Shown in pieces: positions 28,814-38,129 of a DNA stretch of 64,000 bases. The DNA is from Bifidobacterium santillanense (GTDB taxonomy: Bacteria; Actinomycetota; Actinomycetes; Actinomycetales; Bifidobacteriaceae): the NCBI RefSeq assembly GCF_018555385.1, contig NZ_JAFEJS010000013.1:1-64000 (forward strand), written 5' to 3'. The notes beneath the pieces are model-generated. The model ran no database searches, was not told where the DNA came from, and was given only the letters and a program-made list of their open reading frames with translations. The translations under genes were made by a program, and so were the position numbers. How positions within the stretch are numbered: position 1 is the stretch's first letter; each line of letters starts with the position of its first letter.

Positions 28814-31480
28814 ATGAGAAATCCATCGCTGCATCGCTTCGCCACGCGCCCCGGCTTCTACTTCACCGAGGACGGGGGCGCCGATGTCATCGTCCGTTCC
28901 GAGACCGCCGATCAGGTGTGGCTGAGCGTCATCGAGTCGTTGGATGACCCCACCGCCTTCTATCAGGACGCGATCCGTCTGTTCGACACCCCGGGCGTCT
29001 CGTTCGTCGATCAGATCCACGAGTTCCCGGTCTGCATGCGTCTGCGCGAGGACCTGTACGTGCGCGAGACGCTGTTCCGCATGGAGGGGCCGAACTACGG
29101 CCTGTGGTACGTGCACCTGCCCAAGGCGTGGAGCGGCATGCGCTACGGATTCCGCGTCGACGGCGCGTGGGATCCGCGCCACGGCGTGCGATTCAATCCG
29201 TACAAGCTGCTGCTCGACCCGTACGCCAAGGGCATCGACGGGAAGATGGAGCTCTCCCCCGCGGCGTTCTCCTATGAATGCGAGATCAAGGACAACCGCG
29301 TCAACGGTTCGGCGTTCGGCGCGATGAGCACCGTCGACTCGCTCGGGCACATGCCGATCTCCGTGGCCATCGACGACCGCGACGAGCGCAAGCACGACGA
29401 TGATCCCGAGCACCCGCACATCCCGTGGAGCAAGACCGTCATCTACGAGCTGCACGTCAAGGGATTCACCGCGCAGGCGCCGTGGCTGCCCGAGGAGCTG
29501 CGCGGCACCTACGCGGGCCTCGCCCACCCGACCACGCTGGCCTATCTGCAGGGGCTCGGCGTCACCTCGATCGAACTGCTGCCGATCCAGGCCAAGCAGA
29601 ACGAGGTCTTCCTCCAGGAGCGCGGACGCGTCAACTACTGGGGGTACAACACGCTCGGCTTCTTCGCGCCGGAACCCTCGTACGCGACGAAGGCCGCGCA
29701 GGAGCAGGGCGCCGAGGCGGTGCGCGACGAGGTCATCCACATGGTGCGCGCGCTGCACGAGGCCGGCTTCGAGGTCATCATGGACGTCGTCTACAACCAC
29801 TCGTGCGAAGGCGGCATCGAGGGACCGACCGTCTGCTGGCGCGGTCTCGACGCACTCTCCTACTATCGCCGCCAGAAGAACAACATCGGACGGCTGGAGG
29901 ACACGACCGGCTGCGGCAACACGTTCGACTTCACGAACACGCACGTCGTGACCTTCGCGATCGACTCGCTGCGCTACTGGGCCAAGCGCATCGGCATAGA
30001 CGGCTTCCGCTTCGACCTCGGCGTCTCGCTCGCACGCCTCAACGGCGAGTTCACGCAGCATCACCCGTTCCTGTACGCGCTGCGCGCCGACCTGCTGCTC
30101 GGCAATCTGAAGCTCATCATGGAGCCGTGGGACCTCGGCAACCTCGGCTGGCGCACCGGACAGTTCTCGCTGCCGTTCGCCGAGTGGAACGACCGGTTCC
30201 GCGACACCGCGCGCCAGTTCTGGCTCACCGACGTGGCGGGCGGCGGACGCATCGGCCGCATCGGCATGCAGGAGATGGCGACCCGCCTGTGCGGATCGGC
30301 CGACCTGTTCGCCACCGACCCGGGACGCGGCGCGGCGTCGTCGATCAACTTCGTCTCCTGCCACGACGGCTTCACGCTCACCGATCTGACGCGCTACCAG
30401 AACAAGCACAACGAGGCGAACGGCGAGAACAACAACGACGGATCGAACGTCAACAACTCCGCCAACTTCGGAGTGGAGGGACGCACCGACGACATGACGA
30501 TCATCGCCCGGCGCGAGCGCGCCGCGATGAACATGCTCGGCACGCTGCTGCTGAGTCTGGGCACGCCGATGATGCTCGCCGGCGACGAATACGGCAATTC
30601 GCAGTCCGGCAACAACAACGCGTACTGCCAGGACAGCCCGATCAGCTACCTGAAATGGGATTGGCTGTACTCGTCGGAGAAGACCTGGCACATGCACCGT
30701 CTAGAGACGGTGTCGAAGCTGATCGCACTGCGCAAGTCGTTGGATCTGTACCACCAGGAGGGCTTCTTCACCCGGCTCACGCAGCTGGGTCTGCTCAAGC
30801 CGTCGAGCCGCATCCAGTGGTTCCTGCCGAACGGCACGACGCCGATGGAACGCGACTGGTTCGATCTGGGCCAGCGCAGCTTCGTGATGCAGCTGCTCGA
30901 CGCGAGCGAGACCGACGTGCTCATCGTCATCAACGGCGTGCCCGAGGACAAGCAGTTCCGTCTGCCGGCGGACAACGCGTGGACGCCGGCCTGGTGCTCG
31001 GCGGAGAGCACCGGGCATCTGCCGGGGCATGGCCTGAAGGTGCGGGACATCCGTCTCGGCGGCCAGCAGTCGATCTGGACGCACAGCCTGCCGGAGGACA
31101 GCCCGATCCACGAGCTGGTCGAGCGGATGCAGTCCGAGCCGTCCACGAAGCGGACCCATGACCTCATCGACGCCTTCGACGCGGACATGCGCGCATTGGC
31201 CAAGGCGGAGGCCGAGGCTCAGGCGCGACAGCGTGCCGAGGCCGAGGCCGCGGCCGACACCGACGCACAGCGGAACGCGGATACCGAAGCCGCCACCGCG
31301 GACGGGGTCGAGGGCGTGGAGGATGAGCTGGATACCGATCCGGTCGTCCTTCCCCTGACGGACGACGAGAACGGTTCGGATGCCGATGCCGCCGCGCAGG
31401 AGTCCGCGCCCGAACCGCCGGATGAGAACGTGTGGACGTTCCCGGCGCTCAGCATCTCGCTGATGAAGCAGCTGAGCTGA
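28814..31480 (+). CDS. glgX: glycogen debranching enzyme, GH13 (isoamylase/GlgX type)
   Basis: 888 aa. An N-terminal CBM48-like domain (FATRPGFYFTEDGGADVIV) precedes the GH13 barrel. The nucleophile Asp is in GFRFDLG (about residue 399), the acid/base Glu in LIMEPWDLG (about 437) and the transition-state Asp in SCHDGFTLTDL (about 517). It cleaves alpha-1,6 branches of glycogen or limit dextrins. Oddity: a ~110-residue Ala/Glu/Asp-rich stretch (about 770-870) separates the domain from a short C-terminal segment, NVWTFPALSISLM, that normally ends the beta domain. It works with MalQ, encoded nearby. Confidence 0.93.
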   Translation: MRNPSLHRFATRPGFYFTEDGGADVIVRSETADQVWLSVIESLDDPTAFYQDAIRLFDTPGVSFVDQIHEFPVCMRLREDLYVRETLFRMEGPNYGLWYVHLPKAWSGMRYGFRVDGAWDPRHGVRFNPYKLLLDPYAKGIDGKMELSPAAFSYECEIKDNRVNGSAFGAMSTVDSLGHMPISVAIDDRDERKHDDDPEHPHIPWSKTVIYELHVKGFTAQAPWLPEELRGTYAGLAHPTTLAYLQGLGVTSIELLPIQAKQNEVFLQERGRVNYWGYNTLGFFAPEPSYATKAAQEQGAEAVRDEVIHMVRALHEAGFEVIMDVVYNHSCEGGIEGPTVCWRGLDALSYYRRQKNNIGRLEDTTGCGNTFDFTNTHVVTFAIDSLRYWAKRIGIDGFRFDLGVSLARLNGEFTQHHPFLYALRADLLLGNLKLIMEPWDLGNLGWRTGQFSLPFAEWNDRFRDTARQFWLTDVAGGGRIGRIGMQEMATRLCGSADLFATDPGRGAASSINFVSCHDGFTLTDLTRYQNKHNEANGENNNDGSNVNNSANFGVEGRTDDMTIIARRERAAMNMLGTLLLSLGTPMMLAGDEYGNSQSGNNNAYCQDSPISYLKWDWLYSSEKTWHMHRLETVSKLIALRKSLDLYHQEGFFTRLTQLGLLKPSSRIQWFLPNGTTPMERDWFDLGQRSFVMQLLDASETDVLIVINGVPEDKQFRLPADNAWTPAWCSAESTGHLPGHGLKVRDIRLGGQQSIWTHSLPEDSPIHELVERMQSEPSTKRTHDLIDAFDADMRALAKAEAEAQARQRAEAEAAADTDAQRNADTEAATADGVEGVEDELDTDPVVLPLTDDENGSDADAAAQESAPEPPDENVWTFPALSISLMKQLS

Positions 31481-31502
31481 CAGCCGAGCTGAGTCGAGTC
31501 GA

Positions 31503-31545
31503 CGCGTTCCGTGGGCGGTTCTCCCGAACCGGCCCACGGAACGCG
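31503..31545 (+). terminator. hairpin after glgX
   Basis: CGCGTTCCGTGGGC (31503-31516) pairs perfectly with GCCCACGGAACGCG (31532-31545), and the GGTTC/GAACC inside extends the stem. There is no U-tract. It is stacked directly against the next hairpin. Confidence 0.65.
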
Positions 31546-31581
31546 GAAACCCCGCCACCGAACGAACGGTGACGGGGTTTC
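31546..31581 (-). terminator. terminator after rpsI
   Basis: GAAACCCCGCCACCG pairs with CGGTGACGGGGTTTC (one mismatch) around a 6-nt loop, 34 bp beyond the rpsI stop. The two adjacent hairpins separate the convergent glgX and rplM-rpsI transcripts. Confidence 0.8.
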
Positions 31582-31615
31582 TCGTATCGCTGTCGCAGAC
31601 GACAAGCGCGAAAAA

Positions 31616-32107
31616 TCAACGCTTGGAGAACTGCGGGGCGCGACGGGCCTTGTGCAGACCGGCCTTCTTGCGCTCGACGACGCGGGAATCGCGGGTCAGC
31701 ATGCCGGCCTTCTTCAGCGCGGCGCGGTTGGCGTCGCGGTCGATGGCGTTCAGGGCGCGGGCCACGCCGAGACGGATGGCGCCGGCCTGACCGGTGGTGC
31801 CGCCGCCGTCGACGAGGACGATAGCGTCGAACTTGCCCTCGAGCTTGAGGAGCACGATCGGGGAGTTGACCTCACGCTGCAGCAGCTTGGAGGGGAAGTA
31901 CTCCTCCAAGGTGCGACCGTTGATGGTCCACTTGCCGGAGCCCGGAACCAGACGGACACGGGCGACGGCCTCCTTGCGACGACCGGTGCCGTAGCCCGGC
32001 TCGATCGCGGAGGTACCGGTGCCAGCGCCGGCGTTGGTCTCGGTGGTGTAGCTGGTGAGCTCCTCTTCGGTTTCCTGAACCGCGGAGTTGTTGGTGTTTT
32101 CAGCCAT
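31616..32107 (-). CDS. rpsI: 30S ribosomal protein S9
   Basis: 163 aa from [10 protein letters not shown]. The first ~33 residues are an acidic/Thr-rich extension; the S9 core ([19 protein letters not shown], then [19 protein letters not shown]) follows and ends with the conserved [11 protein letters not shown], whose C-terminal Lys-Arg contacts the P-site tRNA. It starts 20 bp after rplM. Confidence 0.97.
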   Translation of the reverse strand: MAENTNNSAVQETEEELTSYTTETNAGAGTGTSAIEPGYGTGRRKEAVARVRLVPGSGKWTINGRTLEEYFPSKLLQREVNSPIVLLKLEGKFDAIVLVDGGGTTGQAGAIRLGVARALNAIDRDANRAALKKAGMLTRDSRVVERKKAGLHKARRAPQFSKR

Positions 32108-32127
32108 GTTCTCTATCTCCCTTCGGT

Positions 32128-32577
32128 TCACTTAGCCTGCTGAGAAACCTGCTGGATCTCGAAGACCTGCGGCTTCTGCGGGGTGTGCGGATGCTCGGCG
32201 CCGGCGAAGACGCGAAGACGGCCGAGCTGGACCTTGGCCAGACGGTTCTTCGGCAGCATGCCCTTGACGGCGGAGGTGATGATGCGCTCCGGCTTGTTGG
32301 CGAGGAGCTGGGCGTAGGTGTCGCGACGCAGACCACCGGGACGACCGGAGTGCGCGTAGAGTTCCTTGCCCATCTTGTTGCCGGTCAGAGCGATCTTGTC
32401 GGCGTTGATCACGATAACGTGGTTACCGGAATCGGCGTGCGGAGCGTAGGTCGGCTTGTTCTTGCCGCGCAGCAGGATGGCGACCTGGGAGGCGAGACGG
32501 CCGAGCACCACGTCGGTGGCGTCGACGATGTACCAGTCATGAGTCAGATCAGCTGGCTTCGGAGTGAAAGTCTTCAC
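32128..32577 (-). CDS. rplM: 50S ribosomal protein L13
   Basis: 149 aa: [20 protein letters not shown], with [20 protein letters not shown] and [20 protein letters not shown]. It is cotranscribed with rpsI. A TATACT box lies about 172 bp upstream, giving a long leader, and the 51-bp palindrome array lies beyond that promoter. Confidence 0.97.
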   Translation of the reverse strand: MKTFTPKPADLTHDWYIVDATDVVLGRLASQVAILLRGKNKPTYAPHADSGNHVIVINADKIALTGNKMGKELYAHSGRPGGLRRDTYAQLLANKPERIITSAVKGMLPKNRLAKVQLGRLRVFAGAEHPHTPQKPQVFEIQQVSQQAK

Positions 32578-32748
32578 TGTTTCTACCTTTTCTATATTGT
32601 GTTCCGGGCTTCGGCTGCTCGGCGTGCGTGTAGGAGACGCGCTGTCCGAGAGGCCTCAGACCTCTTCATCCGTGGGCTCCCTGAAAGTCCTCGATGGCGA
32701 GTGGGAAAGCGCTTTGAAGGACCCCTTAGGGAAACACAACAATCCACT

Positions 32749-32754
32749 AGTATA
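32749..32754 (-). promoter_or_regulatory. -10 box of rplM-rpsI
   Basis: TATACT on the minus strand (within GCGATATACTAG) predicts a start near 32742 and a ~165-nt leader, consistent with an r-protein leader. The -35 is weak. The palindrome array begins 48 bp upstream. Confidence 0.55.
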
Positions 32755-32802
32755 TCGCCGGGCCTGACATTGGGCGAGGCGTGTCGAGCCGCCCCACTTT
32801 CC

Positions 32803-33116
32803 CGTCCGATCCGGCAGTATCGGACGCACGGACCGGCCTCTTTCCCTCTTCCTCTCGTCCGATCCTATAGGATCGCGCGCAAACACGACCTCGCACCCGC
32901 GGGGAAACGTCCGATCCTACAGGATCGGATGAAAAGCGTTCCTCCAAAGCGCAGCAAACGTCCGACACTATAGGATCGGGCGCAAAATGTGCCCCGAAAG
33001 CACGGGAAACGTCCGATTCTATAGGATCGGGCGAATGGTCGGCCCTACGAACGCGAAAAAACGTCCGATCCTATAGGATCGAGCCTCTATAGGCTCACGG
33101 GATATAGGATCGGACG
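32803..33116. repeat. array of six to seven 24-nt palindromes with 51-53 bp period
   Basis: Copies start at 32803, 32856, 32908, 32959, 33010 and 33062, with a degenerate seventh ending at 33116. The half-site is CGTCCGATCCTA followed by its complement, centred on CCTATAGG. The 27-29 bp linkers resemble each other (often CAAAA...CCTCCAAA..CGC...GGAAA), so the whole ~51-bp unit is repeated. In the malQ-sense RNA several copies form a 10-bp stem with a UAUA loop followed by UUU to UUUUUU. Not CRISPR: linkers are related and no cas genes are near. Confidence 0.9.
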
Positions 33117-33142
33117 TTTCGAAGTGGCGGGCGGGACGGGCG

Positions 33143-35308
33143 TCAGCCGCGCATGATGTCGGCGATGCGCTGGACGGACTCGCGGGCGAACAGGCCCTCG
33201 ACCGGGACCACGTTGCCGTCGGCGTCGGCCAGCGGGATGCGCCAGTTCGGGTACTCGTTGTTGGTGCCCGGCTGGTTCTGCGCGCGCTTCTCCCCCACCG
33301 CGTCGGTGATGGACGCGGCGAGCAGCTTGCACGGCGAACCCTTGAGCGCGCGGTACTGCGCCTCGATGATCGCCGCCTCGTTGGCCCTCACGTCCTCGGC
33401 AAGGCTGTCCTGAAGGTAGCCCTGCTCGATGAGCATGCGCAGCATCGCGTCCTGCTCGGCGCGTGCGGAGCGCTCGAACTCCTCCTTCGGACCGGTCAGC
33501 AGACCGAGGCGCTCGCGCAGCTCGACGTGCTCGAGCTCGAGATAGCCGGCCGCCGGCGGCAGATCGTGCGTGTTGACCGAGGCGAGCGCGTAGGGACGCC
33601 AATCGGACGGCGCGCGGAACGTGCCGTTGAACTGCTCGAACCATTCGACCGCGCAACCGAGCAGACCGTGCTTCTTGAGGGAGTCGGCCACGTAGCTCGG
33701 CACGACGCCCAGATCCTCGCCGACGACCACGCCGTCGGCACGGGACGCCTCGAGCGCGAGGATGCCGAGCATGATGTCGGAGTCGTAGTAGACGTACGCG
33801 CCGTCGACCGGCTTCTTGTCGGCCGGGACCCACCACAGGCGGAACAGGCCGAGGATGTGGTCGATGCGCACGACGCCGGCGTGGGCGAACATGTTGTGCA
33901 CCAGGCTGCGGTAGGCGGCGAAGCCTGTGTTCTCCAGCACGATCGGGTTGAGCGGCGGCTGGCTCCAATCCTGACCCTGCTGGTTGAACATGTCCGGCGG
34001 GGCGCCGACGGTCGCCCCCTTGGCGAAGCTCTCCGGGTTCCACCACACCTCGGAGCCGAGCGGGTGGACGCCGACGGCCATGTCGGCCATGATGCCGATG
34101 CGCATGCCGCTCCTGCGGGCGCGGCCCTGGGCGCGGTCGAGCTGCTCGGAGGCGATCCACTCGAGCCAGCGGTAGAAGTTGAGGGTGTCGGGGAACTGGC
34201 GCTTGAGCGCCTCGACCTCGGCGGAGTCCTTGCCGAGACGCTGCTCCCAGTTGCTGGACTCGCGGCTGGGCGCGCCCCACTTGTCGTAGCACAGGCACCA
34301 CGTGGCGTAGCCCTCGAGATAGTCGCCGCTCTCGCGCACGAAGTCGTCGAAGCGCTGCTGGCGCTCGGCGCTGCGGCCCACCTTGAAGATGATCCACAGG
34401 GCGTGCATCTTGGCGCGCCACATCGCGTCGCGGTCGATCAGCTGGGCGTCTCCGTTGAGCGGCTCGACGGAGGCGTGCAGCTGCTCGACCTGATCGAGGC
34501 TCTCCTTGCCGAGGAGCTTGTACTCCTCGATGGCCTCGGGGCGGATGTAGGTGAAGTTGACGAGACCACGGGAGATCGGCAGGTACGGCGACGGGGTGAG
34601 CGGGGAGACCGGCTCGGCGGCGTGCACCGGGTTGATGAGCATGAAGTCGCTGCCGGTGTGCTTCTTGGCGCCCACGAGCAGGTTGGACAGATCCTCGAAA
34701 TCACCCACGCCCCACGAATCCGCGGAACGGATCGAGTAGAGCTGCGCCATCCAGCCCCACAGATGGCCGTTCTTCATCTCGTCGAGCAGCTCGACGCGCG
34801 CGGGGGCGCTGATCAGCGTGGCGTCCTGCTTGCGTCCGGCCACGGTGACGTGCAGCGTGTGGTAGCCGGCGGGCAGATCGGCCGGGATGATGATCGCGGC
34901 CGTGGTGATGAACTTGTCGTTGAGCACGTACGCCTTGGAGCCGTCGCCGGGGCCATACGTGACCTTGCCCTCGTAGCGCTGGCCGTTCTCCAGCGTGATG
35001 CGGGCGGAGGGAATGTCGAACACGCCGACGTTCACCGGCACGCGGGTCTCCTCGCCCACCGTGTGCAGCACGGTCGGCGCGACCAGACGGGTGCGACGGG
35101 CGTCACGGATGCGCTTGCTGGACTGCCTGATCGCCTCGTCGTTGGAGGCGTCCACGCCGAGGGCCGCGAGCACCGCCACGAGGACGTCGTCGTCGATCTC
35201 GTGATAGTCGTTGCTCATGCCGACATAGCTGGTGCCGATGCCCACGAGCTTGGCCAGCCTGATCAGGGGGCGCTCGAGGCGCTCTTCACTTTCCGTTCTC
35301 TCAGTCAT
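33143..35308 (-). CDS. malQ: 4-alpha-glucanotransferase (amylomaltase), GH77
   Basis: 721 aa. An N-terminal beta-rich extension (residues 1-170) precedes the GH77 barrel with RGLVNFTYIRPEAIEEY, nucleophile Asp in VRIDHILGLFRLWW, acid/base Glu in VVGEDLGVVPSYV and the third carboxylate in NTHDLPPAAGY. It disproportionates maltodextrins released by GlgX and phosphorylase. Its TACACT -10 (35316-35321, minus strand) is 7 nt before the ATG, so the message is probably leaderless. An in-frame GTG two codons upstream is the alternative start. Confidence 0.95.
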   Translation of the reverse strand: MTERTESEERLERPLIRLAKLVGIGTSYVGMSNDYHEIDDDVLVAVLAALGVDASNDEAIRQSSKRIRDARRTRLVAPTVLHTVGEETRVPVNVGVFDIPSARITLENGQRYEGKVTYGPGDGSKAYVLNDKFITTAAIIIPADLPAGYHTLHVTVAGRKQDATLISAPARVELLDEMKNGHLWGWMAQLYSIRSADSWGVGDFEDLSNLLVGAKKHTGSDFMLINPVHAAEPVSPLTPSPYLPISRGLVNFTYIRPEAIEEYKLLGKESLDQVEQLHASVEPLNGDAQLIDRDAMWRAKMHALWIIFKVGRSAERQQRFDDFVRESGDYLEGYATWCLCYDKWGAPSRESSNWEQRLGKDSAEVEALKRQFPDTLNFYRWLEWIASEQLDRAQGRARRSGMRIGIMADMAVGVHPLGSEVWWNPESFAKGATVGAPPDMFNQQGQDWSQPPLNPIVLENTGFAAYRSLVHNMFAHAGVVRIDHILGLFRLWWVPADKKPVDGAYVYYDSDIMLGILALEASRADGVVVGEDLGVVPSYVADSLKKHGLLGCAVEWFEQFNGTFRAPSDWRPYALASVNTHDLPPAAGYLELEHVELRERLGLLTGPKEEFERSARAEQDAMLRMLIEQGYLQDSLAEDVRANEAAIIEAQYRALKGSPCKLLAASITDAVGEKRAQNQPGTNNEYPNWRIPLADADGNVVPVEGLFARESVQRIADIMRG

Positions 35309-35315
35309 GGTCACC

Positions 35316-35321
35316 AGTGTA
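35316..35321 (-). promoter_or_regulatory. -10 box of malQ, leaderless type
   Basis: TACACT on the minus strand lies 7 nt upstream of the ATG at 35308. No Shine-Dalgarno sequence is visible. Confidence 0.55.
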
Positions 35322-35389
35322 GCGCCGGCGTGGAAAAAACGCCGTTACATCGGGGGGTGACGCGACACGTCGCCGAAGGCCGGCAAGCC

Positions 35390-35992
35390 CTACTGCCGAC
35401 GGCGTTTGGCGACCGCGTGACGCACCTCGGCGGAGGGGTCGTCGGCGAGTTTGTCAAGCGTGGCGGCAGTGGTGTTCGGGTTGAGCGCGACCGCACGGCG
35501 CACCATCGAGGAGAGCACGGCCGGCGCCCCCTCCTCGATCTCGGTGCCGAGCGTGGCGAGGAAGTCGAGCGTGGCGGCGTCGACCTCGGGGTTCTGCGCG
35601 CCCTCGAGACGCATCTTCCACGACGTCTTCCTGTTGCGCAGTGCCGTGTCGCGCACCTCGGGCACCGGGTCCTTGGTCAGCCGCCCGACCAGCCAGTTCT
35701 TGTCGTCGGTGTTGGCGGCCACGGCCTGGCGCACGCTCGCCTCCGGATCGCGCGCGAGCTTGACCAGCACGTTCGGGAACGGCATCGTGCGCGCGAGGAA
35801 CTCGCGGTCCTCGACCGGCGTGTTGGGATTGCCGCCGACGGCCTCGAGCAATGCGGTGGCGCGGGAGAACGCAGCCTGATCGGAGCGGTCCGGCAGCTCG
35901 CGGCGCGCGAACTCGGACAGTTCGGCGGCGTCGGTGGAGTGGCGCAGGTGCTCGTAGGTCACGGTCAGCGGTTCGAAAGCGGAGTCGGTCAT
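35390..35992 (-). CDS. LRV-type (leucine-rich repeat variant) helical repeat protein
   Basis: 200 aa. Repeated ~24-residue units with the pattern L..LA.DP...VR..VA.N (LVKLARDPEASVRQAVAAN, LVGRLTKDPVPEVRDTALR, LDKLADDPSAEVRHAVAK) match LRV repeats, a protein-interaction scaffold. Function unknown. A TAAGCT -10 (36000-36005, minus strand) lies 7 nt before the ATG. It is 10 bp from the downstream edge of the YigZ gene on the same strand. Confidence 0.7.
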   Translation of the reverse strand: MTDSAFEPLTVTYEHLRHSTDAAELSEFARRELPDRSDQAAFSRATALLEAVGGNPNTPVEDREFLARTMPFPNVLVKLARDPEASVRQAVAANTDDKNWLVGRLTKDPVPEVRDTALRNRKTSWKMRLEGAQNPEVDAATLDFLATLGTEIEEGAPAVLSSMVRRAVALNPNTTAATLDKLADDPSAEVRHAVAKRRRQ

Positions 35993-36002
35993 GGAGTCCA
36001 GC

Positions 36003-36644
36003 TTAGTCGAGGGCGATGGCGCGGTTCACCACATCCATCGGTTCGGGGACGACGGTCGCGTTGAACGTCTCGGTGACGAGCGATTCGAATCGTCCGGCGT
36101 TGTCGACCGGCATCGCGGCGACGAGCGTGACGTCGGCGGCGTACGTCTCGTCGGACTGCTCGCCGTCGACCGCGGCGAGAATCTGCTGGAAGCGCTTGAG
36201 CTGCGGGTACTCGAGCGCGACGAGATAGCGACGGCACGGCACGATCGCGGCCTTGCGCGCGGCCTTGACGGCGATCGACGCGCCGGTCGAATACGCGCGG
36301 ATGAGACCGCCCGAACCGAGCAGGATGCCGCCGAAGTATCGGGTGACGGCCACGACGCAGTCGGTCAGGTCGTTGGCGCGCAGCACGTCGAGGATCGGTT
36401 TGCCGGCGGTGCCGGACGGTTCGCCGTCGTCGCTCATGCGCTCCGCCACGCGCCCGTCGGCCCCGCCGGTGACGGCGGCGTAGGCGACGTGGCGCGACTT
36501 GGGGTGCCGTTCGCGGATCGACTCGACGAAGGCGAGCGCCTCGTCGAGCGTGTCGACGTGGGCCGCGTCGCCGATGAACTCGGACTTCTTCTCGACGAAC
36601 GCGTCGTGCGCGGGGTCGTCTGCGGGATTGAGGATCGTCTGCAT
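36003..36644 (-). CDS. YigZ/IMPACT family protein
   Basis: 213 aa with the IMPACT N-terminal signature: KKSEFIGDAAHVDTLDEAL, RMSDDGEPSGTAGKPIL and VTRYFGGILLGSGGLIRAYS. The C-terminal ~70 residues form the ferredoxin-like domain (DUF1949). Homologues are linked to translation regulation and ribosome-associated functions, but the exact role is unclear. It ends 10 bp before the LRV gene and 21 bp after the dehydrogenase stop. Confidence 0.9.
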   Translation of the reverse strand: MQTILNPADDPAHDAFVEKKSEFIGDAAHVDTLDEALAFVESIRERHPKSRHVAYAAVTGGADGRVAERMSDDGEPSGTAGKPILDVLRANDLTDCVVAVTRYFGGILLGSGGLIRAYSTGASIAVKAARKAAIVPCRRYLVALEYPQLKRFQQILAAVDGEQSDETYAADVTLVAAMPVDNAGRFESLVTETFNATVVPEPMDVVNRAIALD

Positions 36645-36665
36645 GGGCGTCGCTCCCGTCCCGGA

Positions 36666-37733
36666 TCAGTCGCGCGATGCGCCGCGGACGGCGTCATGCT
36701 CGGAGACGACGACGTTCACCTCGCCGCCGGTGAGGAACGCGCGTACGTCCTCGACCATCTGCCGGGTCAGTTCGGCGAACGCGCCGTCGGTGCGCCAGGC
36801 GACGTGCGGGGTCAGGACGATGCCGGGGATCGCGCGCAGCGGATCGTCGGCGGGCAGCGGCTCGCGTTCGTACACGTCGAGCGCGGCGGGGATGTCACCC
36901 TTGGCCAGTCGCGCGGTGAGGGCGCCGGGCTCGATGACCTCGGCGCGGGCGGTGTTGACGAACATCGTGCCGGGCTTCAGGTGCGCGAGGTTGTCGGCGG
37001 TGATCAGTCCGCGCGTGGCACCGTCGATGAGCGGCATGTGCACGGAGACGACGTCCGCTCCGGCGATGAGCTCGTTCATGTCGTCGACCGGCTCGACGCC
37101 GAGCTCGACGAAGCGAGAGACGGGCGTATGGCCGCTGTTCCATGCGGCGACCCGCATGCCGAACGCCGTCGCGATGCGCGCGACGGTCGACCCGATGCCG
37201 CCCAGTCCGATGATCGCGAGCCTGCGGCCGGCGAGCTGGAGGCCGTCGGCGTACGGTCCGGACCATCCGCCGGACTTCATGCGGCGGTCGAGCTCGCCCG
37301 TATGGCGCAGGAGCTCGAACATCAGCGCGAACGTGTGCTCGGCCACGGCGGCGTCGCCGTAGTGCTCGGCGTTGCACACGCGCACGCCGAGCTCGCGGGC
37401 GAGCGCGAGGTCGATGTAGCTGGCGACGCCGGTGCCGGAGAAGACGATGCACCGCACGTGCCCGCCCTCGCCGCCGCGCACCCCGCCCGAGATGCGGCGC
37501 AGCAGGTCGTCGGAGATGTGGGGGCCGCCGTTGATCATCACGTCGGCGTCGGCCACCCGCTCGGCGATGAGGTCGGGGTCCTCGGTGAACTCCTCGTACA
37601 GGCGCACCCGGGCGACGTCGGCGAGCGCGGGCAGATGCGCCTTGAGCGGCGCGACCATCGAGGCGAACGACGCGGGCATGACGACCAGCGGCAGGTCGGC
37701 GCGGTCGGGTTGCGTTTCGAAGATTTCGGTCAT
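36666..37733 (-). CDS. D-isomer-specific 2-hydroxyacid dehydrogenase family protein
   Basis: 355 aa. The NAD-binding Rossmann motif is IIGLGGIGSTVARIA. The catalytic Arg lies in NTARAEVIE, Glu in DVYEREPLP and His in LTPHVAWRTDG. The substrate is not evident; SerA-, LdhA- and HprA-like members are all possible. A TAAGGT -10 (37740-37745, minus strand) lies 6 nt before the ATG, indicating a leaderless message. Confidence 0.85.
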   Translation of the reverse strand: MTEIFETQPDRADLPLVVMPASFASMVAPLKAHLPALADVARVRLYEEFTEDPDLIAERVADADVMINGGPHISDDLLRRISGGVRGGEGGHVRCIVFSGTGVASYIDLALARELGVRVCNAEHYGDAAVAEHTFALMFELLRHTGELDRRMKSGGWSGPYADGLQLAGRRLAIIGLGGIGSTVARIATAFGMRVAAWNSGHTPVSRFVELGVEPVDDMNELIAGADVVSVHMPLIDGATRGLITADNLAHLKPGTMFVNTARAEVIEPGALTARLAKGDIPAALDVYEREPLPADDPLRAIPGIVLTPHVAWRTDGAFAELTRQMVEDVRAFLTGGEVNVVVSEHDAVRGASRD

Positions 37734-37745
37734 GGCTTCACCTTA

Positions 37746-38129
37746 GCGCGTGTTCCCGGCGGCGAGGTTCCATACGCACGCGACTCGGCCGGCGCATTCC
37801 GGATCCTGCGACACGCCCGGGATCGTCTCATGCGCGGCAATCGTCCGACTCCACGCATGTGTGACATATCACGCGAAATCGTCAATTGTTTAGACGATCG
37901 CCACGCGACTGGCGGGGTGTCGCCAACCGCGTTGGGACTAGAATGGTTCGCGGAGACGGACGGACAATGGCGTACCTCCGGCTCCGCCTACATATCAACG
38001 GGTACGGGGCGGTGCCGGAGATCATTTTTCATGTATATCGCATCTATCGGCGGGTCATATCCCGATGATGGTGTATAGTTACATGCTGTTGTGCTTCGAG
38101 CTCATGGTTCATGCGCTCATGTGCGATGT
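37746..38129. other. intergenic region upstream of tRNA-Ser(GCU)
   Basis: 384 bp without a convincing gene. A TATAGT at 38074-38079 (TGTATAGT) is the best -10 for the tRNA, and TAGAAT at about 37939 is a second. No clear -35 was found. No riboswitch-like architecture was recognised. Confidence 0.4.

Noticed and set aside
32803..33116. CRISPR array
   Set aside because: The 24-nt repeat and 27-29 nt spacers fit by size, but repeats are fully palindromic and degenerate, spacers are related to each other, and no cas genes are present; a second array has the same linkers.
37746..38129. Riboswitch or small RNA gene
   Set aside because: No conserved riboswitch motif and no terminator before the tRNA; only candidate -10 boxes are visible.
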